Made by a program: the position numbers and the translations under genes
The notes under the pieces: generated by a model
Database searches by the model: none
What the model was told of the DNA's origin: nothing
What the model saw: the letters and a program-made list of their open reading frames with translations, nothing else
In this document: positions 1 to 9,738 of the stretch, in pieces
Numbering within the stretch: position 1 is the stretch's first letter
Layout: every line of letters begins with the position of its first letter
Source: Thermoanaerobaculia bacterium
GTDB taxonomy: Bacteria; Acidobacteriota; Thermoanaerobaculia; Multivoradales; JAGPDF01
Direction: 5' to 3'
DNA: 43,705 nt
Assembly (NCBI GenBank): GCA_018057705.1
Contig: JAGPDF010000039.1
Location: 1 to 43,705, forward strand

Positions 1-1572
1 GGCAATCCGCGTCTCGGCGTGATGTTGCCGACGAGCCCGCTGCATCACCTGCTGCTCGCGGCGGTGGATTTTCCCCTGGTGGCGACGAGCGGCAACCTCT
101 CCGGCGAGCCGATCGCGATCGACGACGACGAAGCGCTGGATCGGCTCGGCGGCGAGAGCGGCATCGCCGATCTCTTCCTGCTGCACGACCGGCCGATCGC
201 CCGCCATGTCGACGACAGCGTCGCGTGGCTCCTCGACGGCGGGCCGCAACTGCTGCGCCGGGCCCGCGGCTACGCACCACTGCCGGTTCTCGCGGCGGAG
301 GAGCTCCCCTGCCTCGTCGCCACCGGCGCGCATCAGAAGACGACCGCCGCGGTGAGCGTCGGCAAGCAGATCTTCCTGTCGCAGCACCTGGGCGACATGG
401 AGACGCCCGAGGCCCATGCCGCCTTCGAGCGCGTGATCCTCGACTTTCTCGACCTCTACGGGGCGACGCCGACGGCGATCGTGCACGATCTGCATCCCGA
501 CTATCCGACCACCCACTGGGCGGCGCTCGCCTGCCGCGCCGAGGGTGGTCTGCTCGAGCGCGCCGGGAGAGAGCCGCGCGCGCTGCGACGGATCGCGGTG
601 CAGCATCATCACGCCCATCTCGCCGCCTGCCTCGCCGAGCACCGCGCCGACAGCAGAGTGCTCGGACCGGCGCTCGGACTCTGCTTCGACGGCACCGGCT
701 ACGGACCCGACGGCACCGTATGGGGCGGCGAGGCCCTGGTCACTGCCCTGGCCGCCACGCAGGTACCCCGGGAGGCCCGCGCGGAGGGCTCCGTCCCGGC
801 GCCGGCCGGGGAGTTCTTCCGCCTCGCCCGCCTGCGCCCGTTCCGCTTGCCCGGCGGCGAGGCGGCGGTGCGCGAGCCGCGGCGTATCGCACTCGCCCTG
901 CTGCACCAGCTCGAAGGTGACGCGGCCATCGAGCGGCGCGACATTCCGGCCCTCGCCACGTTTTCGGCGACCGAGCGGGCGGTGATGCACCGGATGCTCG
1001 TGACCGGATGGAACTCCCCCTGGACCTCCTCCATGGGCCGGCTTTTCGATGGCGTCGCGGCGCTGGTCGGCGTCGGCGGGATCGACGGGCTCGGAGCCCG
1101 TGTCTCCTTCGAGGCCGAGGCGGCGATGGCGCTCGAGTTCGCCGCGTCGACGGAGGATGGCGGCGGCTACCCGCTGCCGCTCGTCGAAGGCGTCTCGCCC
1201 GCCGGCCTCGCGCCCGGCGAGGTCGCCCGCGCCACGCTCCACGAGCTCGACTGGCGACCGCTGGTCGCGGCCCTGCTCGCCGACCGTGCCCGCGGCGAGT
1301 CGACCGCCCGGATCGCCGCGCGCTTCCACCAGGCGGTGGCCGACGGCGCCCTCGCCGTCGCCCGCCTCGCCGGAGAGAGGCGGGGAGGGGGCGTCACTCA
1401 GGTGGCGCTCTCCGGCGGCTGCTTCCAGAATCGTCGCCTCAGCGAGAGTCTCGCGGCGGCCCTGCGCGCCGCCGACTTCACCGTCCTCCTGCAGCGCGCC
1501 GTGCCGCCCAATGACGGCGGCATTGCGCTCGGACAGATCGCGGTCGCCGCAGCGCGGCTCGCGGCACACTGA
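1..1572 (+). CDS. hypF: Carbamoyltransferase HypF, C-terminal part (5' end outside window)
   Basis: HypF moves the carbamoyl group of carbamoyl phosphate, through a carbamoyl-adenylate, to the C-terminal Cys of HypE. This is the first step in making the cyanide ligands of NiFe hydrogenase. The reading frame is open from base 1, so the N-terminal acylphosphatase and zinc-finger domains and part of the YrdC-like domain lie outside the window. Visible are the end of the YrdC-like domain (TSGNLSGEPI, visible residues about 29-38) and the Kae1-like domain: the HHHAH metal-binding motif at about residues 202-206, DGTGYGPDGTVWGGE soon after, and near the end SGGCFQNRRL and PPNDGGIALGQ. The 523 visible codons match the C-terminal two thirds of a typical HypF of about 750 residues. 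The gene leads a hypFCDE run; hypC follows after 28 bases. Confidence 0.95.
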   Translation, partial: GNPRLGVMLPTSPLHHLLLAAVDFPLVATSGNLSGEPIAIDDDEALDRLGGESGIADLFLLHDRPIARHVDDSVAWLLDGGPQLLRRARGYAPLPVLAAEELPCLVATGAHQKTTAAVSVGKQIFLSQHLGDMETPEAHAAFERVILDFLDLYGATPTAIVHDLHPDYPTTHWAALACRAEGGLLERAGREPRALRRIAVQHHHAHLAACLAEHRADSRVLGPALGLCFDGTGYGPDGTVWGGEALVTALAATQVPREARAEGSVPAPAGEFFRLARLRPFRLPGGEAAVREPRRIALALLHQLEGDAAIERRDIPALATFSATERAVMHRMLVTGWNSPWTSSMGRLFDGVAALVGVGGIDGLGARVSFEAEAAMALEFAASTEDGGGYPLPLVEGVSPAGLAPGEVARATLHELDWRPLVAALLADRARGESTARIAARFHQAVADGALAVARLAGERRGGGVTQVALSGGCFQNRRLSESLAAALRAADFTVLLQRAVPPNDGGIALGQIAVAAARLAAH

Positions 1573-1600
1573 ACTCGGAAAGACCAGAGGAGAGAAGCCC

Positions 1601-1873
1601 ATGTGTCTCGGAGTTCCAGGTCAGGTCATCGAAGTGATACCGAACGAGATCGGCATTCCGATGGGCAGAGTCGACTTCTCCGGTGTCGTGAAGGAGGTCT
1701 GCCTCGCCTACACGCCCGAAGTCGAGGCCGGGCAGTGGGTGGTCGTCCATGTCGGCTTCGCGATCAGCCGGATCGACGAAGCGGAGGCCCGGAAGGTCTT
1801 CCAGTATCTCGAGGAGATCGGCGAGCTGCTCGAGATCCAGGACGAAGCCGCCGCGAAAGCCAGAGGGAACTGA
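1601..1873 (+). CDS. hypC: Hydrogenase maturation chaperone HypC
   Basis: HypC is a small chaperone that, with HypD, carries the Fe(CN)2CO unit to the precursor of the hydrogenase large subunit. The 90-residue product begins MCLGVPGQV; Cys2, exposed after Met removal, is the residue known in this family to bind HypD and the iron. Length and the conserved stretch [16 protein letters not shown] fit the family. The ATG at 1601 is preceded by a purine-rich AGAGGAGAGAAG segment that can serve as ribosome binding site. It sits between hypF and hypD, with only 4 bases before the hypD ATG, so it is almost certainly co-transcribed with them. Confidence 0.95.
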   Translation: MCLGVPGQVIEVIPNEIGIPMGRVDFSGVVKEVCLAYTPEVEAGQWVVVHVGFAISRIDEAEARKVFQYLEEIGELLEIQDEAAAKARGN

Positions 1874-1877
1874 GACC

Positions 1878-2962
<1,085 letters not shown>

Positions 2963-2966
<4 letters not shown>

Positions 2967-4051
2967 GCGGGCCGCGCCGCGGGGCGCCCGAAGCCGCCGG
3001 CGATCTCTCCCTGGGCCCCGTCTGTCCGGTGCCGATCTCCGACTACCCCACCGTGCAGATGGCGCACGGCGGCGGCGGTCGCCTGACCCAGCAGCTCATC
3101 GAGCGCATGTTCGTCCCCAGCTTCTCGAATCCCGAGCTCGAGCGGATGCACGACGGCGCGGTGCTTGCGGGCGGCAGTGAGCGCCTCGCGTTCTCGACCG
3201 ATTCCTACGTCGTGCGGCCGCTCTTCTTTCCCGGCGGCGACATCGGCTCGCTCGCCGTCCACGGCACGGTCAACGATCTCGCGATGTGCGGTGCGCGGCC
3301 GGTGGCGCTCACCTGCGCCCTGATTCTCGAAGAGGGCCTGCCGATGGCGACCCTCTGGCGGATCGTCTCTTCGATGAAGGAGGCCGCGGCTGTGGTCGGC
3401 GTTCCGATCGTGACCGGCGACACCAAGGTGGTCGATCGCGGCAAGGGCGACGGGGTGTACATCAACACCGCCGGCATCGGGAGGATCCCGGACGGCATCG
3501 ACATCTCCCCCCGGCGCGCCCGCCCCGGCGACAAGGTCCTGCTCTCGGGTGCGATCGCCGAGCACGGCATCGCGATTCTCTCGGTGCGCGAGGGCCTGGC
3601 GTTCGAAGCCCCGATCGTGAGCGACTCGGCGGCGCTGCACGGGCTCGTCGGCCCTCTGCTCGCGGCGCTCGGCGAGCGGGTCCATGTCCTGCGCGATCCG
3701 ACGCGCGGCGGCGTCGCTTCGGCGCTCAACGAGATCGCCAGTGCCGCCGGCGTCGCCATCCGTCTCGACGAAGCGACGCTGCCCGTGGCTCCTGCGGTGC
3801 GTGGTGCCTGCGAGATCCTCGGCCTCGATCCGCTCTACGTGGCGAACGAAGGCAAGGCGATCGCCATCGTCGCCCGCGAAGCGGCGGACGAGGCCCTCGC
3901 CATCTGGCGCCGGCACCCGTTGGGACGCCAGGCGGTCGTGATCGGCGAGGTGGGCGAGGGACCGGCCGGGCTGGTCACGCTGCGGAGCTCGATCGGCGGC
4001 AGCCGCATCGTCGACCTGCTCACCGGCGAGCAGCTGCCACGGATCTGCTGA
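2963..4051 (+). CDS. hypE: Hydrogenase maturation protein HypE (carbamoyl dehydratase)
   Basis: HypE is a PurM-like enzyme. Its C-terminal Cys is carbamoylated by HypF and then dehydrated with ATP to a thiocyanate, which donates cyanide to the HypCD iron. The 362-residue product has [14 protein letters not shown], the ATP-binding region around [16 protein letters not shown] and [15 protein letters not shown], then [15 protein letters not shown] and NEGKAIAIV. It ends exactly in PRIC, the signature tail carrying the reactive Cys, so the gene is complete and probably functional. The GTG start at 2963 overlaps the hypD stop by 4 bases, and no other start gives a better length. No hydrogenase structural gene is visible; these would have to lie elsewhere. 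Confidence 0.96.
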
Positions 4052-4054
4052 AAT

Positions 4055-4345
4055 TCACTCCGGCGGGTCGTCCGGGACCGGCGACGCCTCGGGGATCGTC
4101 ACCGACGGCGTCATCAACAACTGCAGCTTGGCGCGGCGCGGCAGCGCCTTGATGCGGGCCTCTTCGACGAGGGCGGCGCTCCAGGTCGCGACTTCGCAGA
4201 CCCAGGCGAGCTCCACCGGCAGGCGCGATCGCGTATAGCGCGATGCCTTGCCGGCCAGGTGCTCGCGAAGGCGACGTTCGATATCGACCGCAGCGCCGGT
4301 GTAGAGCGAACCGTCGCGGCAGCGCAGGAGGTAGACGTAGGGCAT
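4055..4345 (-). CDS. Small GIY-YIG domain protein
   Basis: The 96-residue product is a stand-alone GIY-YIG nuclease-fold protein of the UPF0213/YhbQ-like kind. The GIY half is VYL (residues 4-6), the YIG half is YTG (15-17), followed by ERRLREH with the conserved Arg and His around residues 24-29 and a downstream Glu pair (VEEARIK, 61-62) at the metal-ligand position. The last 15 residues are Pro/Asp-rich and probably unstructured. It converges on hypE with 3 bases between stop codons. Family members are inferred to be structure-specific DNA nucleases, but the cellular role is not established. Confidence 0.85.
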   Translation of the reverse strand: MPYVYLLRCRDGSLYTGAAVDIERRLREHLAGKASRYTRSRLPVELAWVCEVATWSAALVEEARIKALPRRAKLQLLMTPSVTIPEASPVPDDPPE

Positions 4346-4389
4346 GTGGACGACCGCGTGCGCCGGGCCGCCGGCGCACGCGCCGGCCG

Positions 4390-7287
4390 TCAGTTCGTAG
4401 AGGGCGTGACCTCGTTCGAGGCCTTCGAGGCGACGCTCGTGCCAACGAGGTTCGTCGCCGTCACGGTGAAGGTGTAGGGGGTGCCGTTGACGAGTCCGGA
4501 GATGTTATGGATGAGCCCGGTCGTGCCGGCGTCGTCATCGATGCCGCCGGCGGGATCCGAGGTCACGGTATAGCCGGTGATCGGGCTGCCCCCGTCGGAG
4601 AGCGGGGCCACGAACGTCACCGTCGCCGAGGTGTCGCCGCCTACGGCGACGGGCGCGAGCGGCGCGGTCGGCACGGTCGGCAGTGCGACGCTGTTCGACG
4701 GCGCCGAGGCCGGACCCGTCCCGAAGGAGTTGGCCGCCGTCACCGTGAAGGTGTAGGGGGTGCCGCTCGCGAGACCCGTGATGACGTGCGAGAGCGCGAG
4801 GCTGCCGGCATCGCTGTCCACTCCACCCGCCGGCAGCGAGGTCACCGTGTAGCCGGTGATGGCACTGCCGCCGCTGTCCGTCGGCGCCACGAAGGTCACG
4901 ATCACCGTGGAGATGCCGGCGCTCGCCGCGGCGCCCGTGGGCGCGCCCGGCGGGTTGGCCGTGAGGCTCCAGCTCGTTGTGTCGCTCGACTCGACCCCGT
5001 CGCAGAAGACGTTCGCGGAGACCTCGGTCTCGCAGCCCGGCACGACCGAGGTCGAGGGCACCGAGGCCAGGCTCGATCCGACATTGTTCACGGCCACGAC
5101 CGTAAAGGTATATCCGACGCCGTTGGTCAGGCCCGAGACGAGGTGATTCAGGCTGAGGGTGCCCTGCTCGAGATCGATACCTCCGGGCGGATTGGAGACC
5201 ACCGTGTAACCGGTGATCGCGTTGCCGCCGTCGCTCGCCGGGGCGGTGAATGCGACGTCTGCGGAGTGGTTGCGTGGAATCGCGACGGCCCCGGTCGGCG
5301 CGCCCGGCACGGTCGCCGGCGTCACGCTGGGAGACGGCGCCGAGGGCGCGCTCGTACCGAAGGAGTTCGTGGCGGTGACGGTGAACGTGTAGGGCGTGCC
5401 GTTCACCAGTCCGGTCACGACATGCGCGAGCCCGGTACTGCCGGCGTTGGAGTCGGTGCCCCCCGGCGGATTCGAGGTCACCGTGTAACCGAGGATGGGG
5501 CTGCCGCCGGTGGAGGTGGGCGGCGCGAAGCTGACCGTCGCCTGGGCGTTGCCGGCCGCGGCGACGACCGCCGTCGGCGGGTTCGGCGTACCGGCGATGC
5601 TCGCGGTGTAGAGCTCGATCTGGTCGTTCGTGGTCTCGTCGGCGGGATAGAGCACGTCGAGGCCGTTCGAAGAGATGTCGAAGAGCACGGTCTGCACGAA
5701 CTTGAGCGAAACGTCGCCCCCGATGACCAGCGGACCGTTCAGATCCTGGACCGCGCCACCGGTGATCTGCACGGCGAGCAACTCGTCGAGGGTGTCGGCG
5801 TCCTGGTCGGCGCCGTAGACCACCCAGGCGCTGTTCGGGCTGATCTTGAAGGCCTGCACGTCGCCGCCGACGGTCAGCGTCCGGTTGAGCTTCGAAACCA
5901 GGCCGCCGGCGATCGGAACGCTCCAGAGCTCGTTCAACGTGTCGACCGCCTGGTCGGCCATGTAGACGACGCGGGCACTGTCGGCGCTGATCACTGGGTC
6001 CTGACTGAGCGGTGCGAGGCTCGCGCCGAGAACGTCGCCGCCGGCGACCAGCGCGCTGTTGAGCCGGGTCGGTGTGCCACCGGCAAGCGGCACGCTCCAG
6101 AGGTCGATGACGTCGTCCACGTCTTCGTCCGAGCGGTAGACGACCCGGCTGCCGTTGGGGCTGATCGAGAAGCCCGGCTCGACATCCTCGTTGGTCCCGA
6201 GGGTGCCGTTCAGGCGAACGACTGTGCCGCCGGCGACCGGGACGCTGAAGAGCTCGAACTTCTGGCTCGTCGGCGTCGCGCCGCGGAAGACGACCCGCGA
6301 GCCCCCGGGGCTGATCAGAAAGCTCGGCTCGATCGAATAGTTGGCGGCAATACCCGTGCTGATCTTCATCAGTTCGGTCCCGTCGAGCTTCACGGAGAAG
6401 AGGTCGAAGCTCCCGGGGAACGTCGCATCGTCCAGCAGGAGCACGCGGCTGCTGTCCGGGGTGATCTGGAAGTAGATCTTGGCGCCGTCGCCGCTGATGA
6501 TGAACGGCTCACCGCCGGTCGCCGGCACGCTCCAGAGCCGCCAGAGTCCGGTCGTGTTTCGCCCCTGACGGTAGATCACGGTCTCGCCGTCCGGGCTGAC
6601 CTGGAAGCCGTCGACGTCGTGCTCTCCCGGCAACGGATCGTTCAGCTGTACCGAGGCGCTGCCGGGGCCGTCGATGGGAACGCTGTAGAGGTCGTACTCC
6701 GTCCAGTCGAAGTCGTCGGAGTAGTAGAAGACCCGGTCGCTCGTCGGCGAAATCTTGAAGCCGATGACGTCGCGGTCGGCGCCCATGTTCGTGCTGATCC
6801 GGGTCACCGGGCCGCCGTCGATCGGCACGCTGTAGAGCTCCGTCTTGCCGGTCGTATCCTGGTCGACGGCGTAGACGACACGGGAGCTGTCGGGGCTGAT
6901 CTCGAAGGTCAGGAACTGGCCTTGCGTCGCGGTCAGCGGATCCGAGAGGCGCACCGGCGCGCTGCTGCCGTCCATCCGGACGCTCCAGAGGTCGAAGGCG
7001 CCATCGGTCACCGCGTCCTGCCGGTAGACGGCGAACTGGCCGTCGGGACTGATCTGGGGACGCGTGGTCGTGAAGCTGACGTCGCTGAACGGCAACCCCT
7101 CGCTCAGCTGCGTCGAGGCCTGCGTCTCGGCCAGGGCGGGAGCGGCCAGGAGGCCGAGAGCCAGCGCACCGAGGGTGAGGCCTCTCTTCCAGACACGACC
7201 CGCGGTCGACCGGGTCGCTGCAACAGTTCGAGTGCTCAGAGCGGGGGAGAGACGAGTCACAGATGGGCTCTTGAAGCATTGCAGCAT
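4390..7287 (-). CDS. Secreted TolB/WD40-like beta-propeller protein with four FN3 domains
   Basis: The 965-residue exported protein has a basic N-terminus and a hydrophobic segment ending LLAAPALA around residues 35-53 (signal peptide). About ten propeller repeats follow, each of the form F-x-ISPD-SRVVY...ELYSVPI-GG...L, as in TolB-type propellers. The C-terminal part holds four fibronectin type III domains, recognised by repeated GYTVTS-P-GG and GTPYTFTVTA-NS-GTS. Between FN3 domains 2 and 3, residues 761-774 read FCDGVESSDTTSWS, a degenerate version of the tail that ends several other secreted proteins here. The ATG at 7287 has AAAGGA seven bases upstream. Function is unknown; the architecture suggests a periplasmic or surface binding protein. 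Confidence 0.85.
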   Translation of the reverse strand: MLQCFKSPSVTRLSPALSTRTVAATRSTAGRVWKRGLTLGALALGLLAAPALAETQASTQLSEGLPFSDVSFTTTRPQISPDGQFAVYRQDAVTDGAFDLWSVRMDGSSAPVRLSDPLTATQGQFLTFEISPDSSRVVYAVDQDTTGKTELYSVPIDGGPVTRISTNMGADRDVIGFKISPTSDRVFYYSDDFDWTEYDLYSVPIDGPGSASVQLNDPLPGEHDVDGFQVSPDGETVIYRQGRNTTGLWRLWSVPATGGEPFIISGDGAKIYFQITPDSSRVLLLDDATFPGSFDLFSVKLDGTELMKISTGIAANYSIEPSFLISPGGSRVVFRGATPTSQKFELFSVPVAGGTVVRLNGTLGTNEDVEPGFSISPNGSRVVYRSDEDVDDVIDLWSVPLAGGTPTRLNSALVAGGDVLGASLAPLSQDPVISADSARVVYMADQAVDTLNELWSVPIAGGLVSKLNRTLTVGGDVQAFKISPNSAWVVYGADQDADTLDELLAVQITGGAVQDLNGPLVIGGDVSLKFVQTVLFDISSNGLDVLYPADETTNDQIELYTASIAGTPNPPTAVVAAAGNAQATVSFAPPTSTGGSPILGYTVTSNPPGGTDSNAGSTGLAHVVTGLVNGTPYTFTVTATNSFGTSAPSAPSPSVTPATVPGAPTGAVAIPRNHSADVAFTAPASDGGNAITGYTVVSNPPGGIDLEQGTLSLNHLVSGLTNGVGYTFTVVAVNNVGSSLASVPSTSVVPGCETEVSANVFCDGVESSDTTSWSLTANPPGAPTGAAASAGISTVIVTFVAPTDSGGSAITGYTVTSLPAGGVDSDAGSLALSHVITGLASGTPYTFTVTAANSFGTGPASAPSNSVALPTVPTAPLAPVAVGGDTSATVTFVAPLSDGGSPITGYTVTSDPAGGIDDDAGTTGLIHNISGLVNGTPYTFTVTATNLVGTSVASKASNEVTPSTN

Positions 7288-7410
7288 GTCTGGATCCTTT
7301 CGTTGCCGGGCGCAGTGCTCGCTCGCCCGCGGAATTACCCACTTCGACCCGCCAGCCCCCTCTCGGAGCAGGCAGGCCGCCTGGTCGAAACAGCCGTCAT
7401 GAAAAACGGT

Positions 7411-8526
7411 TCAATTCGCCCGTTCTATCTGATTATAAAGCGTATCCCGCTCGACCGGTGTGAAACCTGCTGCTCGGACCACCCGTTCGAGCTCGCTCGT
7501 CGGCATCATCTGTGCCGTTTCGGCACCCGCCATGTGGTAGATGGTCTCCCGCACCACCGTTCCGTCGAGATCGTCTGCACCGAACGAAAGGGCCACCTGC
7601 GCCAGTTTGGGCGTCACCATGACCCAGTAGGCCTTGACGTGCGCGATGTTGTCTAGCACGAGGCGTGCCGTCGCAATATGGCGCAGGTCGTCGAGCCCGG
7701 TCGTGTGGTACTTCAACCCCAGGTAGTTGTTCTCGGGGTGGTAGGCGAGGGGTATGAAGGCGTTGAACCCGCCGTTCTCGTCCTGCAGGGCCCGCAGACG
7801 CAGCAGGTGGTCCACCTTGTGGTGGCTCTTCTCGACGTGGCCGTAGAGCATGGTGCAGTTGCTCTTGATCCCCATGCGATGGGCGACCCGGTGAACTTCG
7901 ATCCACTCGTCGGCGTCGAGCTTGCCGTCACAGATGATCTCGCGCACCTCGGGGTGGAAGATCTCGGCCCCCCCTCCCGGCAGCGAACCCAGGCCGGCGG
8001 CGGTCAGACGCGCCAGGACCTCCTCGATCGTGAGCTTCTCGCGCCGGGCGAACCAGCCGATCTCGATGGCGGTGAAGGCCTTGAGGTGCGCCTTCGGGAA
8101 GCGCGCCTTGAGACCGCGCAGCATCTCTTCGTACCAGGCCATGTCGATGTCGGGATGCAGCCCCCCGACGATATGGAACTCGGTGACGTCGTTGCCCCCC
8201 TGGTCGGCCGCCTGGCGGTAGATCTCGTCGTGGGACATCTGCCAGGCGTGGGGCTCGCCTTTCATCGCCGCGTAGCTGCAGAACTTGCAGTTGTAGGTGT
8301 AGACGCAGACGTTGGTCGGGTTGATGTGGCGGTTGATGTTGTAGAACACGGTCGTGCCATGCATCCGGCGCCGCACGGCGTTCGCCAGCCGGCCGAGAGC
8401 CAGGACATGGGGAGTCTCGAAGCAGAGCAGGGCGTCCTCGGCGGAGAGCCGCACGCCGTCTCGGACTTTGGCCGCCAGCGAGCGCAATTCGGGCGGAAAG
8501 GACTCGGGGGAAAGGGTCGTCGTCAC
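7411..8526 (-). CDS. mqnE: Aminodeoxyfutalosine synthase MqnE (radical SAM)
   Basis: MqnE joins 3-[(1-carboxyvinyl)oxy]benzoate to SAM to make aminofutalosine in the futalosine route to menaquinone. The 371-residue product has the family landmarks: RHINPTNVC before the cluster Cys residues, HIVGGLHPD, SLPGGGAEIF, KSNCTMLYGH and PLAYHPENN. The cluster cysteines are Cys74, Cys80 and Cys83, a C-x5-C-x2-C spacing instead of the usual C-x3-C-x2-C. The GTG start at 8526 lacks a clear Shine-Dalgarno, but a TAGGAT hexamer lies 6 bases upstream, hinting at a leaderless mRNA. It is separated from the propeller gene downstream by about 120 bases. The UbiX-like gene at 27680 could serve later steps of the same pathway. 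Confidence 0.9.
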   Translation of the reverse strand: MTTTLSPESFPPELRSLAAKVRDGVRLSAEDALLCFETPHVLALGRLANAVRRRMHGTTVFYNINRHINPTNVCVYTYNCKFCSYAAMKGEPHAWQMSHDEIYRQAADQGGNDVTEFHIVGGLHPDIDMAWYEEMLRGLKARFPKAHLKAFTAIEIGWFARREKLTIEEVLARLTAAGLGSLPGGGAEIFHPEVREIICDGKLDADEWIEVHRVAHRMGIKSNCTMLYGHVEKSHHKVDHLLRLRALQDENGGFNAFIPLAYHPENNYLGLKYHTTGLDDLRHIATARLVLDNIAHVKAYWVMVTPKLAQVALSFGADDLDGTVVRETIYHMAGAETAQMMPTSELERVVRAAGFTPVERDTLYNQIERAN

Positions 8527-8535
8527 CGCCGAATC

Positions 8536-9279
8536 CTAACACCCCGGGCCGGACCGCCCCAATGCCGACCGGGGCCACGCCGCACTCGATCCCCCGCGGT
8601 CCGGCGAGCTCTCGTCCGGATTCAGCCACTCGATGATCGCCGCATGTCCCTGGCTCTCCTCGTCGTTGCGCAGGTAGCCGGCGACCACTGCCAGCACCCG
8701 GAACCCCTCGCTCAACTGGAACGAGAGCGTCGGGTCGCGAATCTCGCCCCGGACCACGCGCTCGACGTACCCCTCGGGCGAGAGCTCCGCAGCCCGGGCG
8801 CCGTAGCCCCGCAGCCTTGCGGCGGCCCGGATGCGCCGCAGGCCGAGCCGGCGAGCCAGGTCGGCGCGCGCCCGGTAGAGGAGCCTACCGACCCCCTGGC
8901 GTTGCCGCGCCGGAGCGACCATGACCTCGGCACCGTAGAGCGTCCTGCCGCCGGCGGGATCGTGGTTCGTGAAGTACCCGCCGGCCGTCCACTCGCGCCA
9001 CTCGGCATCGAAGGCGTAGTCGTCCCAGCGCACGATGAGCGACGAGGCGAAGCCGAGCAGCTCGCCGGACTCGCGGTCCTCAGCGACCAGCTGTCCTTCG
9101 GGAAAAACCCGGAGGTGGCTCGCCAGCTGTTCTTCGAGCCACGGCCTGGAAGTCGGATAGACGCGCCGGCAGACCGCAATCATGGTCTCGAAGTCGGTCG
9201 CTTCGAGGCACCGCACCACGAGTCTCGACTCTCCGGCGGGGGCCCCTCCCCCAAATGCGGATCGACGCGCCTCCGGCAT
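8536..9279 (-). CDS. GNAT-family acetyltransferase
   Basis: This is a GNAT N-acyltransferase of 247 residues starting MPEARRSAFGG. The core begins at LVVRCLEATDFETM; the acetyl-CoA pyrophosphate loop is the segment ARQRQGVGRLLYRAR, following the beta strand LYGAEVMVAP. The C-terminal part (LSFQLSEGFRVLAVVAGYLRN, then GHAAIIEWLNP) resembles the end of the GNAT half of two-domain GNAT/carbon-nitrogen-hydrolase proteins such as Bacillus YhcX. The matching hydrolase half is the divergent gene at 9739. The ATG overlaps the stop of the upstream 40-residue gene (TGATG), so translation is probably coupled. The acyl acceptor cannot be read from sequence. Confidence 0.85.
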   Translation of the reverse strand: MPEARRSAFGGGAPAGESRLVVRCLEATDFETMIAVCRRVYPTSRPWLEEQLASHLRVFPEGQLVAEDRESGELLGFASSLIVRWDDYAFDAEWREWTAGGYFTNHDPAGGRTLYGAEVMVAPARQRQGVGRLLYRARADLARRLGLRRIRAAARLRGYGARAAELSPEGYVERVVRGEIRDPTLSFQLSEGFRVLAVVAGYLRNDEESQGHAAIIEWLNPDESSPDRGGSSAAWPRSALGRSGPGC

Positions 9280-9401
9280 CAGGACGACATGATCCAGAAC
9301 AGGGCGCCGGCCGCGAGGACTGCGATCAGGAGGAACATGAGCATCTTCTGCCGCCGCTCGCGCGCGACGGAGGCTTGGGCCTGCGGGTCGGTTCCGAACA
9401 T
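9279..9401 (-). CDS. Small single-pass membrane protein (40 aa)
   Basis: This short gene encodes MFGTDPQAQASVARERRQ followed by one hydrophobic segment (about residues 20-37, MLMFLLIAVLAAGALFWI) and the end MSS. Support comes from a GGAG seven bases before the ATG at 9401, a basic stretch just before the membrane segment (predicting an N-in orientation), and a TGATG overlap with the GNAT gene downstream. A longer in-frame form starting at 9518 is possible, but its extra residues have no recognisable character and no ribosome binding site. The family is unknown; it could be a membrane tether or regulator for its partner. Confidence 0.7.
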   Translation of the reverse strand: MFGTDPQAQASVARERRQKMLMFLLIAVLAAGALFWIMSS

Positions 9402-9738
9402 GGCGCCGCTCCAAGAGAGGCCACCGGGAACGGGCGCCGAACGGGCCGTGGCTGCACTGCCGCGGCCGCAGGCGTCGAGTTCGACGCGGCGGCGGATTCC
9501 AGGTGGCGGCCCGACCACCCGTCTGCCCCTTCAGCGATCCCCCCGGATCCCTGAACCCTTGGAACTCGTGCGTTACGCCGGTCTTCTTCCGGCTCCCGCG
9601 CGGCGGTTGGCGGCACCGCCGATTCCGAGAATTGCCGATTCGCGTTCGGCTGTCAATCCTCGCGAGCGCCTATAGCCGACCCTCGCTACACGCCGGCGAG
9701 GGCGAGTGTGATCGACTTCCCCACCGGAGGCCGTCTTC
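9402..9738. promoter_or_regulatory. Divergent intergenic region between small membrane protein and CN hydrolase
   Basis: These 337 bases separate divergently transcribed genes and must contain both promoters. I see no further gene. A 7-bp inverted repeat, CCCTCGC at 9678-9684 and GCGAGGG at 9694-9700, lies 38 bases before the hydrolase ATG and could be an operator or a 5' UTR hairpin. GGAGG seven bases upstream of 9739 is the hydrolase ribosome binding site. No convincing -35/-10 pair was found. Confidence 0.4.

Noticed and set aside
4243-7656. Very long open frame on the + strand opposite the propeller/FN3 gene
   Set aside because: It is Arg/Gly/Asp-rich with no domain character and lies antisense to a clear repeat protein; such frames are expected in GC-rich DNA.
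9402-9518. N-terminal extension of the 40-residue membrane protein to 79 residues
   Set aside because: The ATG at 9401 has a good ribosome binding site and a sensible topology; the longer form has neither.
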